Origin: Hysterangium stoloniferum
Taxonomy: Eukaryota > Basidiomycota > Agaricomycetes > Hysterangiales > Hysterangiaceae
Length of the DNA: 64,000 nucleotides
NCBI GenBank assembly: GCA_015178975.1
Contig: WHVD01000023.1
Coordinates: 558,001-622,000 of the forward strand
Direction of reading: 5' to 3'
The translations under genes and the position numbers were made by a program. The notes below the pieces were generated by a model. The model saw only the letters and a program-made list of their open reading frames with translations. It was not told the origin of the DNA and searched no databases. Shown here one piece after another: positions 1 through 12,879 of the stretch. Each line of letters begins with the position of its first letter. Positions within the stretch are counted from its first letter, which is position 1.

Positions 1-3000
1 ACTAATACGAGACTGAGGTGAGTGTTGCTCTGCGTAATATTTCTTTTACCCTTATATTAATTGTATGTATCAGATACATATAGGTATATACAATACAGTC
101 CGTTATACACTAATACGAGACTGAGATACATATAGAGTTACCTTTTAACAGGTTATGGGCCCCGACTCGTCTATATAGACTACTTATACATTTGTGACGA
201 GTTAGACTGTAACTCTTTTTTTTTAAATGGCCACCCCTGTGACAGCCTCTGCAGATGAGCTTGCACCCTCAATTACCGCACTTCGCACCAATCTCACTTA
301 CTCTGGCCCTAAACTAGATAAACTTCAATCTAACTATCAAGCATGGCTTCGTGCCGCCACTCTATTCTTAACCTTAACTGGTTTCTACGGCTATGCCAAG
401 GGCACAATCACTCAACCTGGTCCTGAGCACCCCCGGGCCTGAGCCAACTGGGACAGCAATAACTCTCTCACAGCTGCTCTCATTGCCTCCACCATCGAAT
501 CGACTGAATGGGAATATATTGACTTGGACCTTGGCGCAAAATCCTGCTGGGATACCCTTCTAACCTGCCACAAAAGCCAGGGACCCATTCGTCAGGTTCA
601 ACTGCTCCAAACGGCCCTTCTCAGCCAATTCTCCCATGGTACTCCATTGCCTACAACAGCCGAAGCAATCTGTGCCTCTGTTGACCGTGCGTACGACATG
701 GGTGATATCTCACGGGACCTCTTCAAATGTATCGCCTTACTCAACGCCTTGGGCACTGATTTTCAACACCTGCGTTCTATCATTACCCGTGACATATCCC
801 AGTCCACTACAACAAAACCCTTCACTTCCGTACAACTCCATTCTTACTTGGACAGTGAGCAGGCATTGATGACCTCCGATACCACTAAGCATTCCACCAC
901 TGCTAACTCCATCGCTTTGACCGCATCCAAGTCTGACAGTCCACCTGTCTGCTCTAATTGTAAGAGACGACGCCACACTGTCGACTATTGTGTGGCACCC
1001 GGTGGTGGAATGGCTGGCAAAAGCATTGAGGAAACCAAACTCGCCAGGCTCCGTGATTGTGGGGTTGCACAGTTAAAACCTTCCCCCTCCACTCACTCCT
1101 AACCCCGTCCCCGTCTCAAAAATTCCTGTCCATGTGAAGGGCGCTGATGGTCGCACATACATTGCACAAATGAATCCTTCCGACGTATCCATTTTGCATA
1201 CTACTGCCCCAGATTTCACTGGGATCGTTGCCCCTCCATCGCACACTATCCCCTCGCCCCCACTTACACTGGATACTGTTGAGTACGATGGCTGGATTGT
1301 CCTTGAGGAGGAGCTGAAAACTACCGTGGATTGGAACAAGCACAGTCAACCATCTCCCACCGTCCTGAGCGCCTCTACTGTCCAACCATTATCACAAACA
1401 AACCAAACTCCATTATCTACGGAGTCTCACCCCTTTTGGTTGGATAGCGGTGCAACTATACACATATCACCTGATCAAGCTGACTTCATCACCTTAAGAG
1501 CCGTCACACCTCGTTCTGTAAGAGGTTTAGGAGGATCATCTATATGGGCCATTGGAATAGGCGATATCAAAATACGTCTAGGCCGAGGATCCCACATCCT
1601 TCTTCAGGACGTGCTATACATCCCTGAAGCAGTTGTATGCTTAATCTTGGTTCGATGCCTAACTCGCGACTCCAATGTTATTGCACATTTCGATCATGAC
1701 TCTTGTTGGCTCAACACCAAGTCATCTAACTCCATAATTGCCCACGGCTCCTTACTCCTACACAAAAACCTTTACTCATTGATGCTACAATCTGCACAAG
1801 TGGAACATGCTCTCATCACGCAAAATCTACCCACTCTCGGGACTTGGCACTGCTGCCTTGGGCATGCTAACTACAAATCCATCACTGACATGCTCAACAA
1901 TGGCCTGATCAAAGGTGCACGACCAACCTCAACTACTGCCCCCCCCCAAATGTGACTCATGTATCATTGGAAAGCAGACGAAGTCTCCTGTTCCAAAAAT
2001 ACGTGAGGCGGGGTTAGGGCATAGGGGGACCAGGAAGCTTGAAAAAGTCTGGATAGATCTGTCTGGACCACACGCTGTAACATCACGAACTGGAAATAAT
2101 TATATTATGAATATAGTTGATGATTTTACAAGCTATGTATGGACCATCCCTTTGAAACACAAAAGCGACGCCTTCCCTGACCTTCAAACATGGGAATGGG
2201 CTTGGGAAGTCAAGACAGGTCTCAAGGTTGGGATATACCGCACTGATAATGGAGAACTCAAGAGTCATGAAATGTCAAACTGGTTAGCATTAAGGGGAAC
2301 AGAACAGCAGTTTACTGCGCCCTATACATCGGCGCACATAGGGCGTGTTGAGCGAATGCATCGGACACTTATGGGAAAAGCAAGATCAATGCGTATCTAT
2401 GCTAGTCTACCTGCTTACTTATGGGATGAACTATACCTCACTGCAGCCCATCTTCACGTGAAAACTACCACTACTACCCTTCAAAACAAGACCCCATGGG
2501 AACTTTGGTACGGACGTCCCCCTGACTACTCTTATATGAAAGAGATCGGATGTTGTGCTTTTGTCCTTATTCAAAACAAAACAAACCCAAAAATATTTGA
2601 ACGCTCTATCGAATGCATACTAGTTGGGTATGATGCGAAATCAAAATCTTATTGATGCTATGATCAGTAACCCACCAAATCTATAGTTCTTATCACGTTC
2701 GTTTCCTAGAAAGTCATGATGGCCACCCTAAATCACCTTCATCTAGGACTGACGCTCCCCTTACCACGTCTCCATTGCCACTATCTTCTGGGTCCACTGC
2801 CATCAGCTCTTCCATTGACGCCTACGATGAACCCCCACCACTCCCTATCATTTCGGAAGTGCCAGATGCATTACCTCCCACCAATGAGCAACCTCTTCGC
2901 CGCTCCACTCGTACAACGGCTGGTATTCCTCCAGGGTCCAATAGACTCCAGCAATCCATTCAGGCATCGAAGGATAGTGCTGCACGCCTGCACCTTGAAA

Positions 3001-5057
3001 AATTAGCGTGTTCACAAGCTATTGTTAACTTGCCAGAACTATCCTCATCTCCTGACCTGGAGCAAATACAAGATGCTCTTTTGTCCCTAAACTCAGGATA
3101 CGACTCCCCTAGCTTCGATCTCACTTTAGCAGCCATCTCCGATGGCATTGGGATCGATCCACTAACTTGTGATGATGAGCCTAAACCTTGGGAGGAGGCG
3201 TTATGCTCAGGGGATGCAGAGCGGTGGCAGGCTGGTTTCCAAGATGAACTTGATTCCCTCAAAGCGATGGGAGTCTATAAATTAGTCCCTAGGTCAGAAG
3301 TCCCTCAAGGGTGAAAAATCAGAAAGGGCCGCCCCATTTTCCACATAAAAAGGGATGAACATGGCAATGCTGTCCACTGGAAAGTCAGGCTTGTCTTTAA
3401 GGGTTTCGAACAAATATATGGAAAGGATTATCATCAAACTACCTCACCTACTGCACGCATGGAGTCCTGGTGCATACTCCTCCACATCACTGCCACTCTT
3501 GGATGGGATGCCCAACAAATTGACATTAAGACCGCTTTCCTTTACGGTCTACTCCCAGATGACGAGATTCAGTTTATGGAACAACCCGAAGGTTTTGCTG
3601 CACGTGGGAAACATGATTATGTCTGGATGATCTTACATGGTCTATATGGCATGAAGCAGAGTGGATGTATCTGGAATCAACTATGAATGAGCAAATGCTC
3701 ACCTGGGGCTTTACTCGGCTTCCATGTCAACCTTGTCTCTATTATCGCCAAATGCCGACTGGCATTATTATTGTAGCCATCCATGTCGACGACTTCTTGT
3801 CCATTGCCAGCAACGCTGCTGAGAATAAATCTTTCAAGACTCAGATGCGTGCCGTTTGGACTATCTCCGAGTTGGGTTCTGTCCGTTTTGTTGTTGGTAT
3901 AGCTGTTGAATTAGACCGACACAACCATCTCGCCCTTCTTTCCCAATCAGCTCTGATCAACAAAATCATCTGCCAATTTGGTCAGACCCATGCTTCAATC
4001 GTCTCCACCCCGATGGACCACAACCTCAAGCTTCGTCGGACCGATCGCACATCTCTCTCCCAACCTAGCCTGGACGCCATCCTTAAACTACCCTACCAGT
4101 CCCTTGTTGGCTGCTTACTCTACCTTGCCATTTCCACACGCCCTAACATTTCATATGCCGTTCAACAGCTGTCTCAATACCTTGACAGCTACTCAATTCC
4201 CCACTGGACTGCCACCATTCGAGTTGTTCGATACTTAAAAGGCACTCGTGATCTCCGACTATGCCTCAGGGGGTCAAACACCCTTTCTTTGATTGGGTAT
4301 ACTGACTCTGATTGGGCCAATTGTTTGGATACCCATCACAGTGTCAGTGGCTATGCCTTCACCCTTGGCTCTGGTATTATTTCTTGGACATCAAAAAAGC
4401 AAAAAACTGTTGCTGCGTCATCATGTGAAGCTGAATATGTAGCTGCTTTTGAGTCTGTCAAGGAAGGCACCTGGCTCCGTAGCCTTTTCCGCAGTATTTC
4501 CATGCTTCCCCCCTCCCAAACCACCATATTCTGTGACAATAATGCTGCCACTGCCCTCTCCGAGGATCCCCTCCTTCACTCCTGGGTCAAACATATTGAC
4601 ATTAAGTTCCATTTCCTCTGGGAACGTGTCCAGGCTGGGGATTTTCGTCTTCACTACATCCATACGAAGGAAAATTTAGCTGATATCTTCAAGAAGGCCT
4701 TAGAACCGTCTCAGTTTATCAAACTACGAGGTTTTCTGGGTCTCAAGTAGTTGGACTTCATGCAAGGAGGAGTTTTAACAGTGAGGAGGAGTGTTGGGAT
4801 AACACCGTGAAACCTTATTGTCACATGTTAGGCACATACACAGTCATCGTTCCCCGTGTGGTATTTAAACTGCATAGTTACAACATTTACACCTCAGTCC
4901 ATTATACACTAATACGAGACTGAGTTGAGTGTTGCTCTGCGTAATATTTCTTTTACCCTTATATTAATTGTATGTATCAGATACATATAGGTATATACAA
5001 TACAGTCTGTTATACACTAATACGAGACTGAGATACATATAGAGTTACCTTTTAACA
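1..5057 (+). mobile_element. Ty1/Copia LTR retrotransposon A (fossil)
   Basis: Seen: part of the 5' LTR at 1-150 (the window edge cuts it), a 266-bp 3' LTR at 4792-5057 ending in the same sequence, a primer-binding site directly after the 5' LTR (151-163, GGTTATGGGCCCC) and a purine tract directly before the 3' LTR (4781-4791). The order of parts is gag-like (about 227-1102, with a zinc-knuckle-like CxxC motif near 950), protease and GAG-preintegrase (about 1134-1955), integrase core (about 1915-2655), then reverse transcriptase and RNase H (about 2775-4750; YTDSDWANC and SSCEAEYVA motifs in RNase H). That order (integrase before RT) defines Copia. The primer site matches the complement of the anticodon arm of initiator tRNA-Met, a half-tRNA primer as in Drosophila copia. 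The element is broken in roughly half a dozen places. It is a member of the same family as element C at 61-64 kb. Confidence 0.92.
4792..5057 (+). repeat. 3' LTR of Copia element A
   Basis: A 266-bp repeat beginning TGTTGGGATAAC and ending CCTTTTAACA (TG...CA). Its last 150 bp recur at 1-150. It contains an internal tandem duplication: a block ending in ACTAATACGAGACTGAG occurs twice about 110 bp apart. Few differences separate the two LTR copies over the shared 150 bp, so the insertion is probably young compared with the Gypsy fossil that follows. Confidence 0.9.
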
Positions 5058-5064
5058 TAAATTA

Positions 5065-6147
5065 CAGTTGTGAGAGTCAAATGAGGATGTCAGATGGAAA
5101 AATGAATGGATGCGAATGAGTCAAAGGTGAGGTGTTTGCCTTGTCAGAAAAGCAAAGTCGATGTCAAAAAAAAAGTGTAAGGCTGTCAGTATCAGCCTCA
5201 CTTGGTCAACATGGACAGGACTAAGTTTTCTTTATTTTTAAATATCAGTAGGATACAAGGTGAATGCGAGGTTCCCTAGGGAAGAGTGGGGAAAGGATTA
5301 ATGGTCAAATAGAAGATTGATTTGATCACTATAAGATATGGGTTTTTATATAGTCAAGGTGAATGTGGTGGGAGAACAAAGAACCACATGATCAGGCACA
5401 AGGACACTATTTAACAATCAAGTGGCAGAACAATGAGTGGTTGATGGGAGAGGTTGGTGATGATGTATGTGGTAAGGTGGCCAGGCTTACACATAGGATG
5501 GCAAGGGTGGACTTTGCTCTGGCACACAAGGACTGGACTGTGGATGATTGGAAGAGGGTTGTTTGGTCAGATGAGACAAAAATCAATTATTTGGGGTCAG
5601 ACAGGAGGAAGTGGGTGTGGATAAGGGCAGGAGAGGGGCTCAGTGATAGGCTGGTTGAGGGTACAGTCAAGTTTGGAGGAGGAAATCTGATGTTGTGGGG
5701 CTGTATGTTGTGGGAAGGACCAGAATATTCCACCAAGATTGATGGAAGGATGGATGCTCACCTTTATGTTAGCATTCTGGAAGATGAACTTCAAGCAACA
5801 TGGAGTATTATGGCAAGAACAAAGAAGATGTGGTCTTGTAGCAAGAAAATGACCCCAAACACAAGAGCAAGAAGGCCACCAATTGGTTTAAAGACAATGG
5901 ATTTGTGGTCATGATATGGCAACCTCAGTCTGCTGACCTTAATCCAATTGAACACCTCTGGCATTACCTCAGAAAGAGGCTGGGAGAGTATGAAGTGGCA
6001 CCCAAGAGTATCCATGAGTTGTGGGAGAGGTTCAGACAGAGTGGGAGAAGATCCCTGCCTCTACTTGTCAGAACTTGATAGATAGATAGTATGCCTAGAA
6101 GGGTAGAGGCTGTTTTGAAGGCCAAGGGAGGCTATATCAATTACTAG
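5065..6147 (+). pseudogene. Tc1/mariner-like transposase, decayed
   Basis: The transposase C-terminal two thirds can be followed from about 5363 to a stop at 6145-6147. Seen: the first catalytic Asp in a WSDETKIN motif (about 5566-5590), a GGGNLMLWGC block typical of Tc1, an NDPKH block near 5850, a SADLNPIEHLWHYLRKR motif holding the third catalytic residue (Glu in PIEHLW, about 5930-5970), and the typical Tc1 tail AKGGYINY. Broken: the reading frame has a stop and a frame change around 5835-5910, and the position normally occupied by the second catalytic Asp (QQDNDPKH in Tc1) reads QEND. The N-terminal helix-turn-helix part (5065-5360) is too decayed to follow. A possible left end, CAGTTGTGAGAG, lies at 5065 after a TA, directly downstream of the Copia LTR. 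This copy cannot encode an active enzyme. Confidence 0.8.
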
Positions 6148-6171
6148 ATTGTTTGATTTGTGTTCTTTTTA

Positions 6172-6386
6172 TACCAGGGACAAAACCCTTCCAATGTGAT
6201 TTTGTAATTATTTTATTTATAGCTTGGGAAATACTAATGCTTATATCATAATGTTTTAAGGGCATATAGATAACATGTAGACCTGACCAAGCACCCGTTT
6301 TTAGGTCTGTATCTACAGTGGTTCTTGAGTTATTCAAGAATCTTTGCACAACTAAAAATCATTGGAAGGGTTTGTCCCTCACTGTA
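6172..6386. mobile_element. TA-flanked Tc1-type MITE or transposon end
   Basis: Two inverted copies of a roughly 28-bp sequence, GGGACAAAACCCTTCCAAT at 6178 and its complement at 6358-6378, bracket about 150 bp of AT-rich DNA. The right end reads CACTGTA, that is CAGTG adjoining a TA dinucleotide, the signature of Tc1 ends; the left end also adjoins TA (6172-6173). The unit of about 211 bp therefore looks like a non-autonomous Tc1-type element, or the right end of the neighbouring transposon with an inverted duplicate. It lies 26 bp after the transposase stop codon. Confidence 0.6.
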
Positions 6387-7776
6387 TATGGAATATTCCT
6401 GGCTACCAATAGTTCCTTGATACCAACTCTAAGGTTCTTCACCTGTCTGGATGGCCACTGGTATAGGCATCATGATGGAGTTCAACAATTTGCCTTCTGA
6501 ACTCCATATCCTTTGGCACATAGACCTTCCCTCTAAAGAGAATAAGACCCTGTTCCTATTCCCATCCTCCTATTTCCTAACTTCTTTAATTCCTCTACTG
6601 CCTTAACCACAATCTCTTCCATATCCTTTGCTTGTCTGATCTTCTTAAGCAGATCCGTCTCTTGACCTATCAAGACAGCATGACCTTGCTTAAGAGCCTG
6701 GATTTTGAAGTAGGATGGTTTGAGAAGGACAATATTTTCATTATCCTTATCTCCTTCTCATGATCTGGTCTTCTGGATAAGGCACCTAGTTTCAAGCAGT
6801 TTATCCAGGCAGAGAAAAGTCAAACCTGGACAAGAACAAGGACCACCTAGCCTGCCTCCTATTTAGTTTTTTTAGCAGACATAAAATATTCTAGGTTTTT
6901 GTGGTCTGTCCAGATCTGAAAAGGGTGACTGCTTCCCTCAAGATAGTCCATTCATCCAGAGCTCCAATAATAGCTAGCATTTCTTTATCATGGATTTCAT
7001 AATTCCTGTCTACTTCACTCAGACTTTTAGATAGAAAGCCACAAGGTGCCACTTTCCATCTGATCCTTCCTGAGACAAAATAGCACCAGTTGCAAAGTCA
7101 GAACTATCTGCTTCCAGTTTGTAAGGTTTGTTGTCATCAGGGAAGATAATAATTGGGGATGAAGTGATTTTATCCTTCAAGGCTTGAAAAGCAGTTTTCT
7201 CTTCCAAAGTCCATTTCCAGGGTGTATCCTTCCTTGTTAAGGCCTGCAAAGTTTTGGATAAACCTTCTATAAAAGTTGACAAAGCCAAGGAAAGACTGTG
7301 TCTCCTTTACAGTAGTGGGTTCAGGCCATTTGGAAACACCCTCTATCTTTACTGCATCCATGGAGATGCAGCCAGGTGAAATGATTAGTCCAAGATATTC
7401 AATCTTTTCCTTTTCAAATTCACATTTTTCTGCCTTTAAGTATAACTAATTTTTCTCCAAAATCTCCAGAACACTTTTGACTGCTTCCCTGTGTTTTTCC
7501 AGGGTCTCTGTGAAGATAAGGATATCATCCATGTAGACAATGACAACCTCCATCAATCAGTTCTATGAACAGATCATTCATCATGGTCTGAAAAGTAACA
7601 GGACTGTTGGTGAGACCAGAAAAAACATGACTAGTGGTTCAAATAACCCTCTGGTTGGTCCTGAATGCTGTCTTACACTCATCTCCCTTCTTTATCCTGA
7701 CATTGTTATAACCCCATTTGACATCCAGTTTGGTAAAGTATTTGGCTTTCTTCAACTTGCTGATAATGTCAGATAT

Positions 7777-9404
7777 TGTTACAATGTTAAGCTCTGAACA
7801 AAAATCTGGAAGCCCTGTGGAGGTTTCTGGTAATTAATTCCAAACACACTTTCTTCTGGGAAATGTCCCACAGAGTCCCCAGGTAATAAGTCCAGGGAAG
7901 GTTCTGGGGATATTAGTACAAGGAGTGTGGTATCAGAATAATTACCAGAAGGTTGTACTGAGAGAATGGACTTGGCTTCAGCTTATGGGCTGTGCCCTCG
8001 TACACTCATTCGGGTGTCTATATTTCAAGCTGACAGAATGCATACAGGAAGATGTAGATTCTGGAGTTCCTGTGGGAGTTCTGGGAATCGAGCATGCAGA
8101 CAGACAAGAGGACTAGGAGACTGGATCAGGACATATTCAGGGTGTAACTTTTTTGAGATTGAAACTGGATTCTAAGTACATGAATATAGGAGACTTATAT
8201 AGACTGTGAAATGTAATAATACTAAATTTGGTATTAATGAGGGGCAGAACTATTAAACATAAAATGAAACAAGTAAATACTAAACTGGGAATTAGGGATG
8301 GAACAGAACGGGAGTGGAGAATGAATCATGACAGGTCATTAGACCATAATGGGAATGGGGCTCTGTTTGAGGGGATCCAGGGAGTCCAGTCAGGGTCCAG
8401 TGACTGGTCCATGTGATACAGAGTGTCGGGTGTATATAGGGTGGAGTCTGGAGTCTGGTGGGTTTTCCAGGTCATAACAGAAGGTGTCTAGTTGGGGGCA
8501 GACTGACAGAATGGGGACTTGAGGGATAAGGGTCAGGTTCCAGTGGATTCTGGATCTTTATACTGGTCTGGAAGATGGGTCAGAACCTAATATAATATCC
8601 GAAGGATACTCTGTGGAATTCCCAGGAATGGGTCTTGACATACAACTGGAATACCCACCAGACTCTGGGCACTACCCTATAGGCACCTGCACCCTTTATG
8701 CACCAGTTACCAGTTTACCAGAATACCCACTGGAACCCAGACATAAGACCTGTCCATGCCCGACCACTGTTATCTCATGTACCAGTAACCAGAATACCTG
8801 CCTGGGACCTGTGCATGTCATACCTGTCTATCTCTGACCCTGTCCCACACATCAGTCATTGGACTCCACCCAGCAAACCTGTCTGCAATTACACTGAGCC
8901 CCATTCCCATTATGGTCAAATGACCTGTCATGTTTTGGACTCTGCCTCTACTCGATTCTGTTCATAACACCAAATTTTGTGTTTACTTATCTCATTTTAT
9001 GATTACTTGGTTGAATCTCATTATTACCAGATTTGTTATTGCATACATTCTAAAGTCTATATAACCTAGCTCATGTTGTACATACAATCCAGTCAGAAAA
9101 TCAACTAAGTTTTCAGACTAAATCCTCCCCCAGTTACTTTATATACCTGCTCCATCTCCATCTCACAATGCTGGACCTCGTTGGAGCCCATGGGCTTTCC
9201 GACTGGTCCTTCAACATCAACCTCCAATCTATCAACCTCCAACCTATCATCTATGCCCAGACTCCCTGGGTTTCCCAACTGCCCATTTGAAGTTGGACAT
9301 GACAATCTCACGAGGGTGCAGCCTATAAGCTGAAGCTGAGTCCTACCAGAATATCTGCAGGTTTCTCCAGAAACCCTCCACTAAGCTTTGCATGACCCTT
9401 AACA
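7777..9404. mobile_element. Composite LTR insertion in the Gypsy fossil
   Basis: A 1,628-bp block begins TGTTACAATG and ends CCCTTAACA, and is flanked by the 5-bp direct repeat GATAT (7772-7776 and 9405-9409), as expected of an LTR-type integration. The right half (about 8637-9404) is a minus-oriented copy of the solo-LTR family seen at 28,758, 31,727, 39,770 and 62,176. The left half (about 7960-8477) is a plus-oriented, more diverged relative ending GGTCATAACA. The two halves thus sit head to head in inverted orientation inside one target duplication. No coding part was seen. CpG is strongly depleted, so this is among the older copies. Confidence 0.65.
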
Positions 9405-10682
9405 GATATGCATGGCAGGGGATATGAATTTTTGATTGTTATGACATTCAGTTTCCTGTAATCCTGAACCAGTCTCATGGATCCATGCTTCTTTTTGACA
9501 AAATATTTTGGAGATGCCATAGGAGATTTGGAGGGTTGGATCCTGCCACTTTTGAGCTTTTCCTCTAGAAATGCATCTAACTCCTTTTGTTCATTGGATG
9601 ATAAGGGCTAAAGCTTGGTTCTGAAAGGTTCTGACCCAGGTTTTAATTCAATGGCATGATTCCAGACACTGGAGGCATCCCAAGATTTTTGGAGTTGGAA
9701 AACCTTCAGAAAATCTTGTTATTTGGCCAAATTTTCTAAGTGTTTTGTGAATTGAAAAACTCTTTGAAAATTCTGAGTTTTAGTAGGTTTTTCTGAGGCC
9801 AAAAATTGGATCTGAAAATTCTAAAAATTTGCATCAGGAAATTATGAGGAAATATTGTTGGAAATAGCCTATTCTTTATGGATTTTCTGAATAAGAAAAC
9901 TTTTAGAAAACCCTGTATTTTGTTAGGATTTTTCCACCTAACAAAATCCTATGAAAACTGTAATAATGTGCCTAGAGAAATCAATTGAAAACCACATATT
10001 TCTACTTAATTTTGCCTCTGAGGGAATTCAGTGAAAACTATGGTTCTCTGCCTGAAAATATCTTGAGCCAAGACAAAGTTTTTTTAATGTTTTGTCAAGG
10101 GGAAAACCATGATGACATTTACAATTTAATTATACATAAAATCATTTAATAATTAGATATTTCAACAAAATTTTTCTTGGTCATAAACACTATGGAAATT
10201 CAAAAAATCTATTTGTGAAATCATGAAGAAATTGATGATTTTCCATGAGTTTCTTAGAGGTTTTTCAAGGTGAGAAACCCTGAACTGATGTTTTGCAATT
10301 CAGCACGATTCGCAAATATTCGAAAGGATACAGTGCGATTCAGTGCGATTCACAAATATTTGTAAAGATACAGTGTGATTCATTACAATTGGCAAGTGTT
10401 CGGGAATATTCAATGCGATTTGCAAGTTTTCAGGAGGCTAGAGTGTGACTCTTTTAGACTTTTTTGTCAGGGGACAATCTCAAGTTTTCTAAATTCATCC
10501 CTGACCTTCCTTAATATAGTCTCATAAGTCAAGGATAAGAGTACTTTGTTTTCATCACATTTTCAAACTCAGCTGCACCTTTAGTTAGTCACTCGCTAGC
10601 CGAGGATTCCTTAGACTTTTCTCTTCGGATTCCCTTTGCTAGTGCCCCAACTCAGTCATAGTGCGAGTCAGTGTGGTCTAGA

Positions 10683-11030
10683 GAGTCGCCCTTACACTTT
10701 TTGCAACTATTCTAGACTCTTTGTGATTGTTTGCAAATGTTTGCAACTCTGATAGAGTGTTTGCAACTCTTTTGGACTTTTTGCAACTCTTTTGGACTCT
10801 TTGCGACTCTTTTGGACTCTTTGTGACTCTTTTGGACTCTTTGTGACTCTTTTGGACTCTTTGTGACTGTTATAGACTCATTACGACTGTTATAGACTCT
10901 TTGCAACTGTTATAGACTCTTTGTGACTCATGTAGACTCTTTGCGACTTTTTGTGACTCGTTTAGATTCTTCACAACTCTTTTAGACTCTTTGCGACTTA
11001 CTCTTTGTGACTCTTTGAAAAGTTGCAAAG
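10683..11030. repeat. 20-bp subterminal tandem array, left arm
   Basis: Irregular tandem units of about 20 bp of the form GACTCTTTTGGACTCTTTGT with variants (TTGCAACTGTTATAGACTC and others). About 17 units. Subterminal short repeats are the usual transposase-binding region in CACTA elements, which fits the assignment; that role here is an inference. Confidence 0.8.
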
Positions 11031-11271
11031 TTGCACAAAGTCACAAAGTGTCACATAAAGTCACAAGGTGTCACACAAAGTCGCAAAGCGAGGAAAAAAA
11101 TGCATCACTATCAATTATATACATAATCTATGTTAAGAAGAAGCCGCAGCAAACCTGATATACAGTAGGAGGTACACATCGCATGTGAATTTGAAGCTGG
11201 GGGATGATGGCATGGAACAAGAAAATGGGGCTTGGGGCAGGCAGTATCCAAGATGGCGGCAGCGGCAGGGG

Positions 11272-12879
11272 TGTTATGTATTTTTAGGTTTTTCCAATTT
11301 TTAACCAATTTCCTCCTAAACAAATTGATAAAAACACGTTTAAATGTACTTATATTGCGACGAAATTATTGTACAATAGTCTCTTGAAATTAACTTGATT
11401 TTTTTCAATTTATTTCATATTTTTATCATTTATTCTTGGAAAGTTATTGAATTTCTACTGTTTATTCTTTTTTATCTAAATATCTTCTAAGTCGGCCATC
11501 TGGCGCTTATTGCGCAATGCGTGGGAAAATTTGTCACAACAAGTGACATTTGTCACAACAGGTGACATTTGTCACAACAGGTGACATTTGTCACAACAGG
11601 TGACATTTGTCACAACAGGTGACATTTGTCACAACAAGTGACCGGCATCATAACAAGTGACTGTCGTCACAAAATGCGACGACTTGTCACAAACGCGACT
11701 CAGCTGTCACAAACGCGACTCAGCTGTCACAAACAGCTGAATAATAATAATGTCACACATATGGAAACATTGTGACATGCGTGGGAAAATTATGTAATCA
11801 GCGTGCGCACAAAATCAGCAACTTTGCGATGCGCAAGAACATTACATCAGCATATATGCTACAATGGAAAGTAGTAGAAACTCCTGGAATATTCCAGCAG
11901 ATTCCAGGTAAAATAGCAAAAAATAGGTAAAACAAGTAGCTAGAACATTCTCCCATGTCTCAGATTTTACTGTATATAAGGAGCTCTGCTCCACCACTGA
12001 AATATAAATCATTTTAACTCATTTTAACCATCTTAACCAGCCACATCAGTGTGCCACTGCAGCAGCAGTTATATTCCACCCCTAATTGGGCTGTTGGACA
12101 AATACATATATACACTTAGTCACCTCTAGTTGAGCTGCTGACCTAAGCTAACCCAGAATCCCTTAACCACCTCTAGTTGAGCTGTTGGTTATCAATCAAT
12201 AATAAATAAACAAACAATCTTGTTCCCTTTTTGCCACCTCTTAGTTGAGTAGCTGGCTATCCTTTATTACTAATCCACCTCTAGTTGAGTAGTTGGTTAT
12301 CAATTTAAGTAATAAATATATTAGGTTATATTGAGATTAGAAATACATATATTCTAATTTCTACCCAGTTTTTGGCATAAATAAATACTGAGAATATTCT
12401 TGCAGAATCCTTAAGACTACATTAAGATCCTGATAAGTTAGTATCACAGTAGACCCTGTAGGTTAGTGTAAATAAAGCATATATTAGCCAAATAGTGTTT
12501 TATTCTATATCTAATCTTTTGACCTGTTTATTAATATTTTTACTGTTTGATAAATAGTATAAAATATATATAAACTAGCTAGAATCGAAGTTGAATCTAG
12601 TTTCGGAATCAGTGAATTGTTATTCATATTTTAGTAGTGTTTTTACAGAAAAAGAACAAGCTTGCACAAGCAGCTCTCAAAACCTTCTTTGCGAAGTAGG
12701 GTGCATATATTCAAGTAAACTCTTGACTTCAGGGGTTCTAAGTCTATTCAGGCTGCCACTGATTAATATCAAATACTTAAATTATTTTACCTTGCAGTGA
12801 ATTGAGTATTTGCACATTTTGATAGAGCATTGGACTCCTTTTTCGGAAAATAGTATTAAAATAAGGCTAATACATCACA
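11272..12879. mobile_element. 1.6-kb solo LTR inserted in the palindrome arm
   Basis: A 1,608-bp block starts TGTTATGTATT and ends AATACATCACA, which are imperfect inverted ends (10 of 11). It is flanked by the 5-bp duplication AGGGG (11267-11271 and 12880-12884). The matching position of the other palindrome arm (about 15,760) lacks the block and shows a single AGGGG, so this is an empty-site comparison within one molecule. No coding sequence was found. TATATAAG at 11973 is a candidate promoter. Two repeat types lie inside: a 19-bp unit array and dispersed copies of a CTAGTTGAG motif. A solo LTR is the simplest reading; a small complete element is not excluded. Confidence 0.8.
11530..11645. 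repeat. 19-bp palindromic tandem repeat in the solo LTR
   Basis: Six to seven units with a 19-bp period (GTCAC starts at 11533, 11552, 11571 and onward). Each unit GTGACATTTGTCACAACAG contains the inverted pair GTGAC/GTCAC. The array lies about 330 bp upstream of the TATATAAG motif, where an LTR enhancer would sit. Further GTCAC-containing variants continue to about 11,735. Confidence 0.85.

Noticed and set aside
5085-5230. Possible second diverged TRIM fragment (GTCAAAAAAAAAGTGTAA-like block)
   Set aside because: Only short blocks match the TRIM region near 51,960; it lies within the decayed N-terminal part of the Tc1 element and could be chance.
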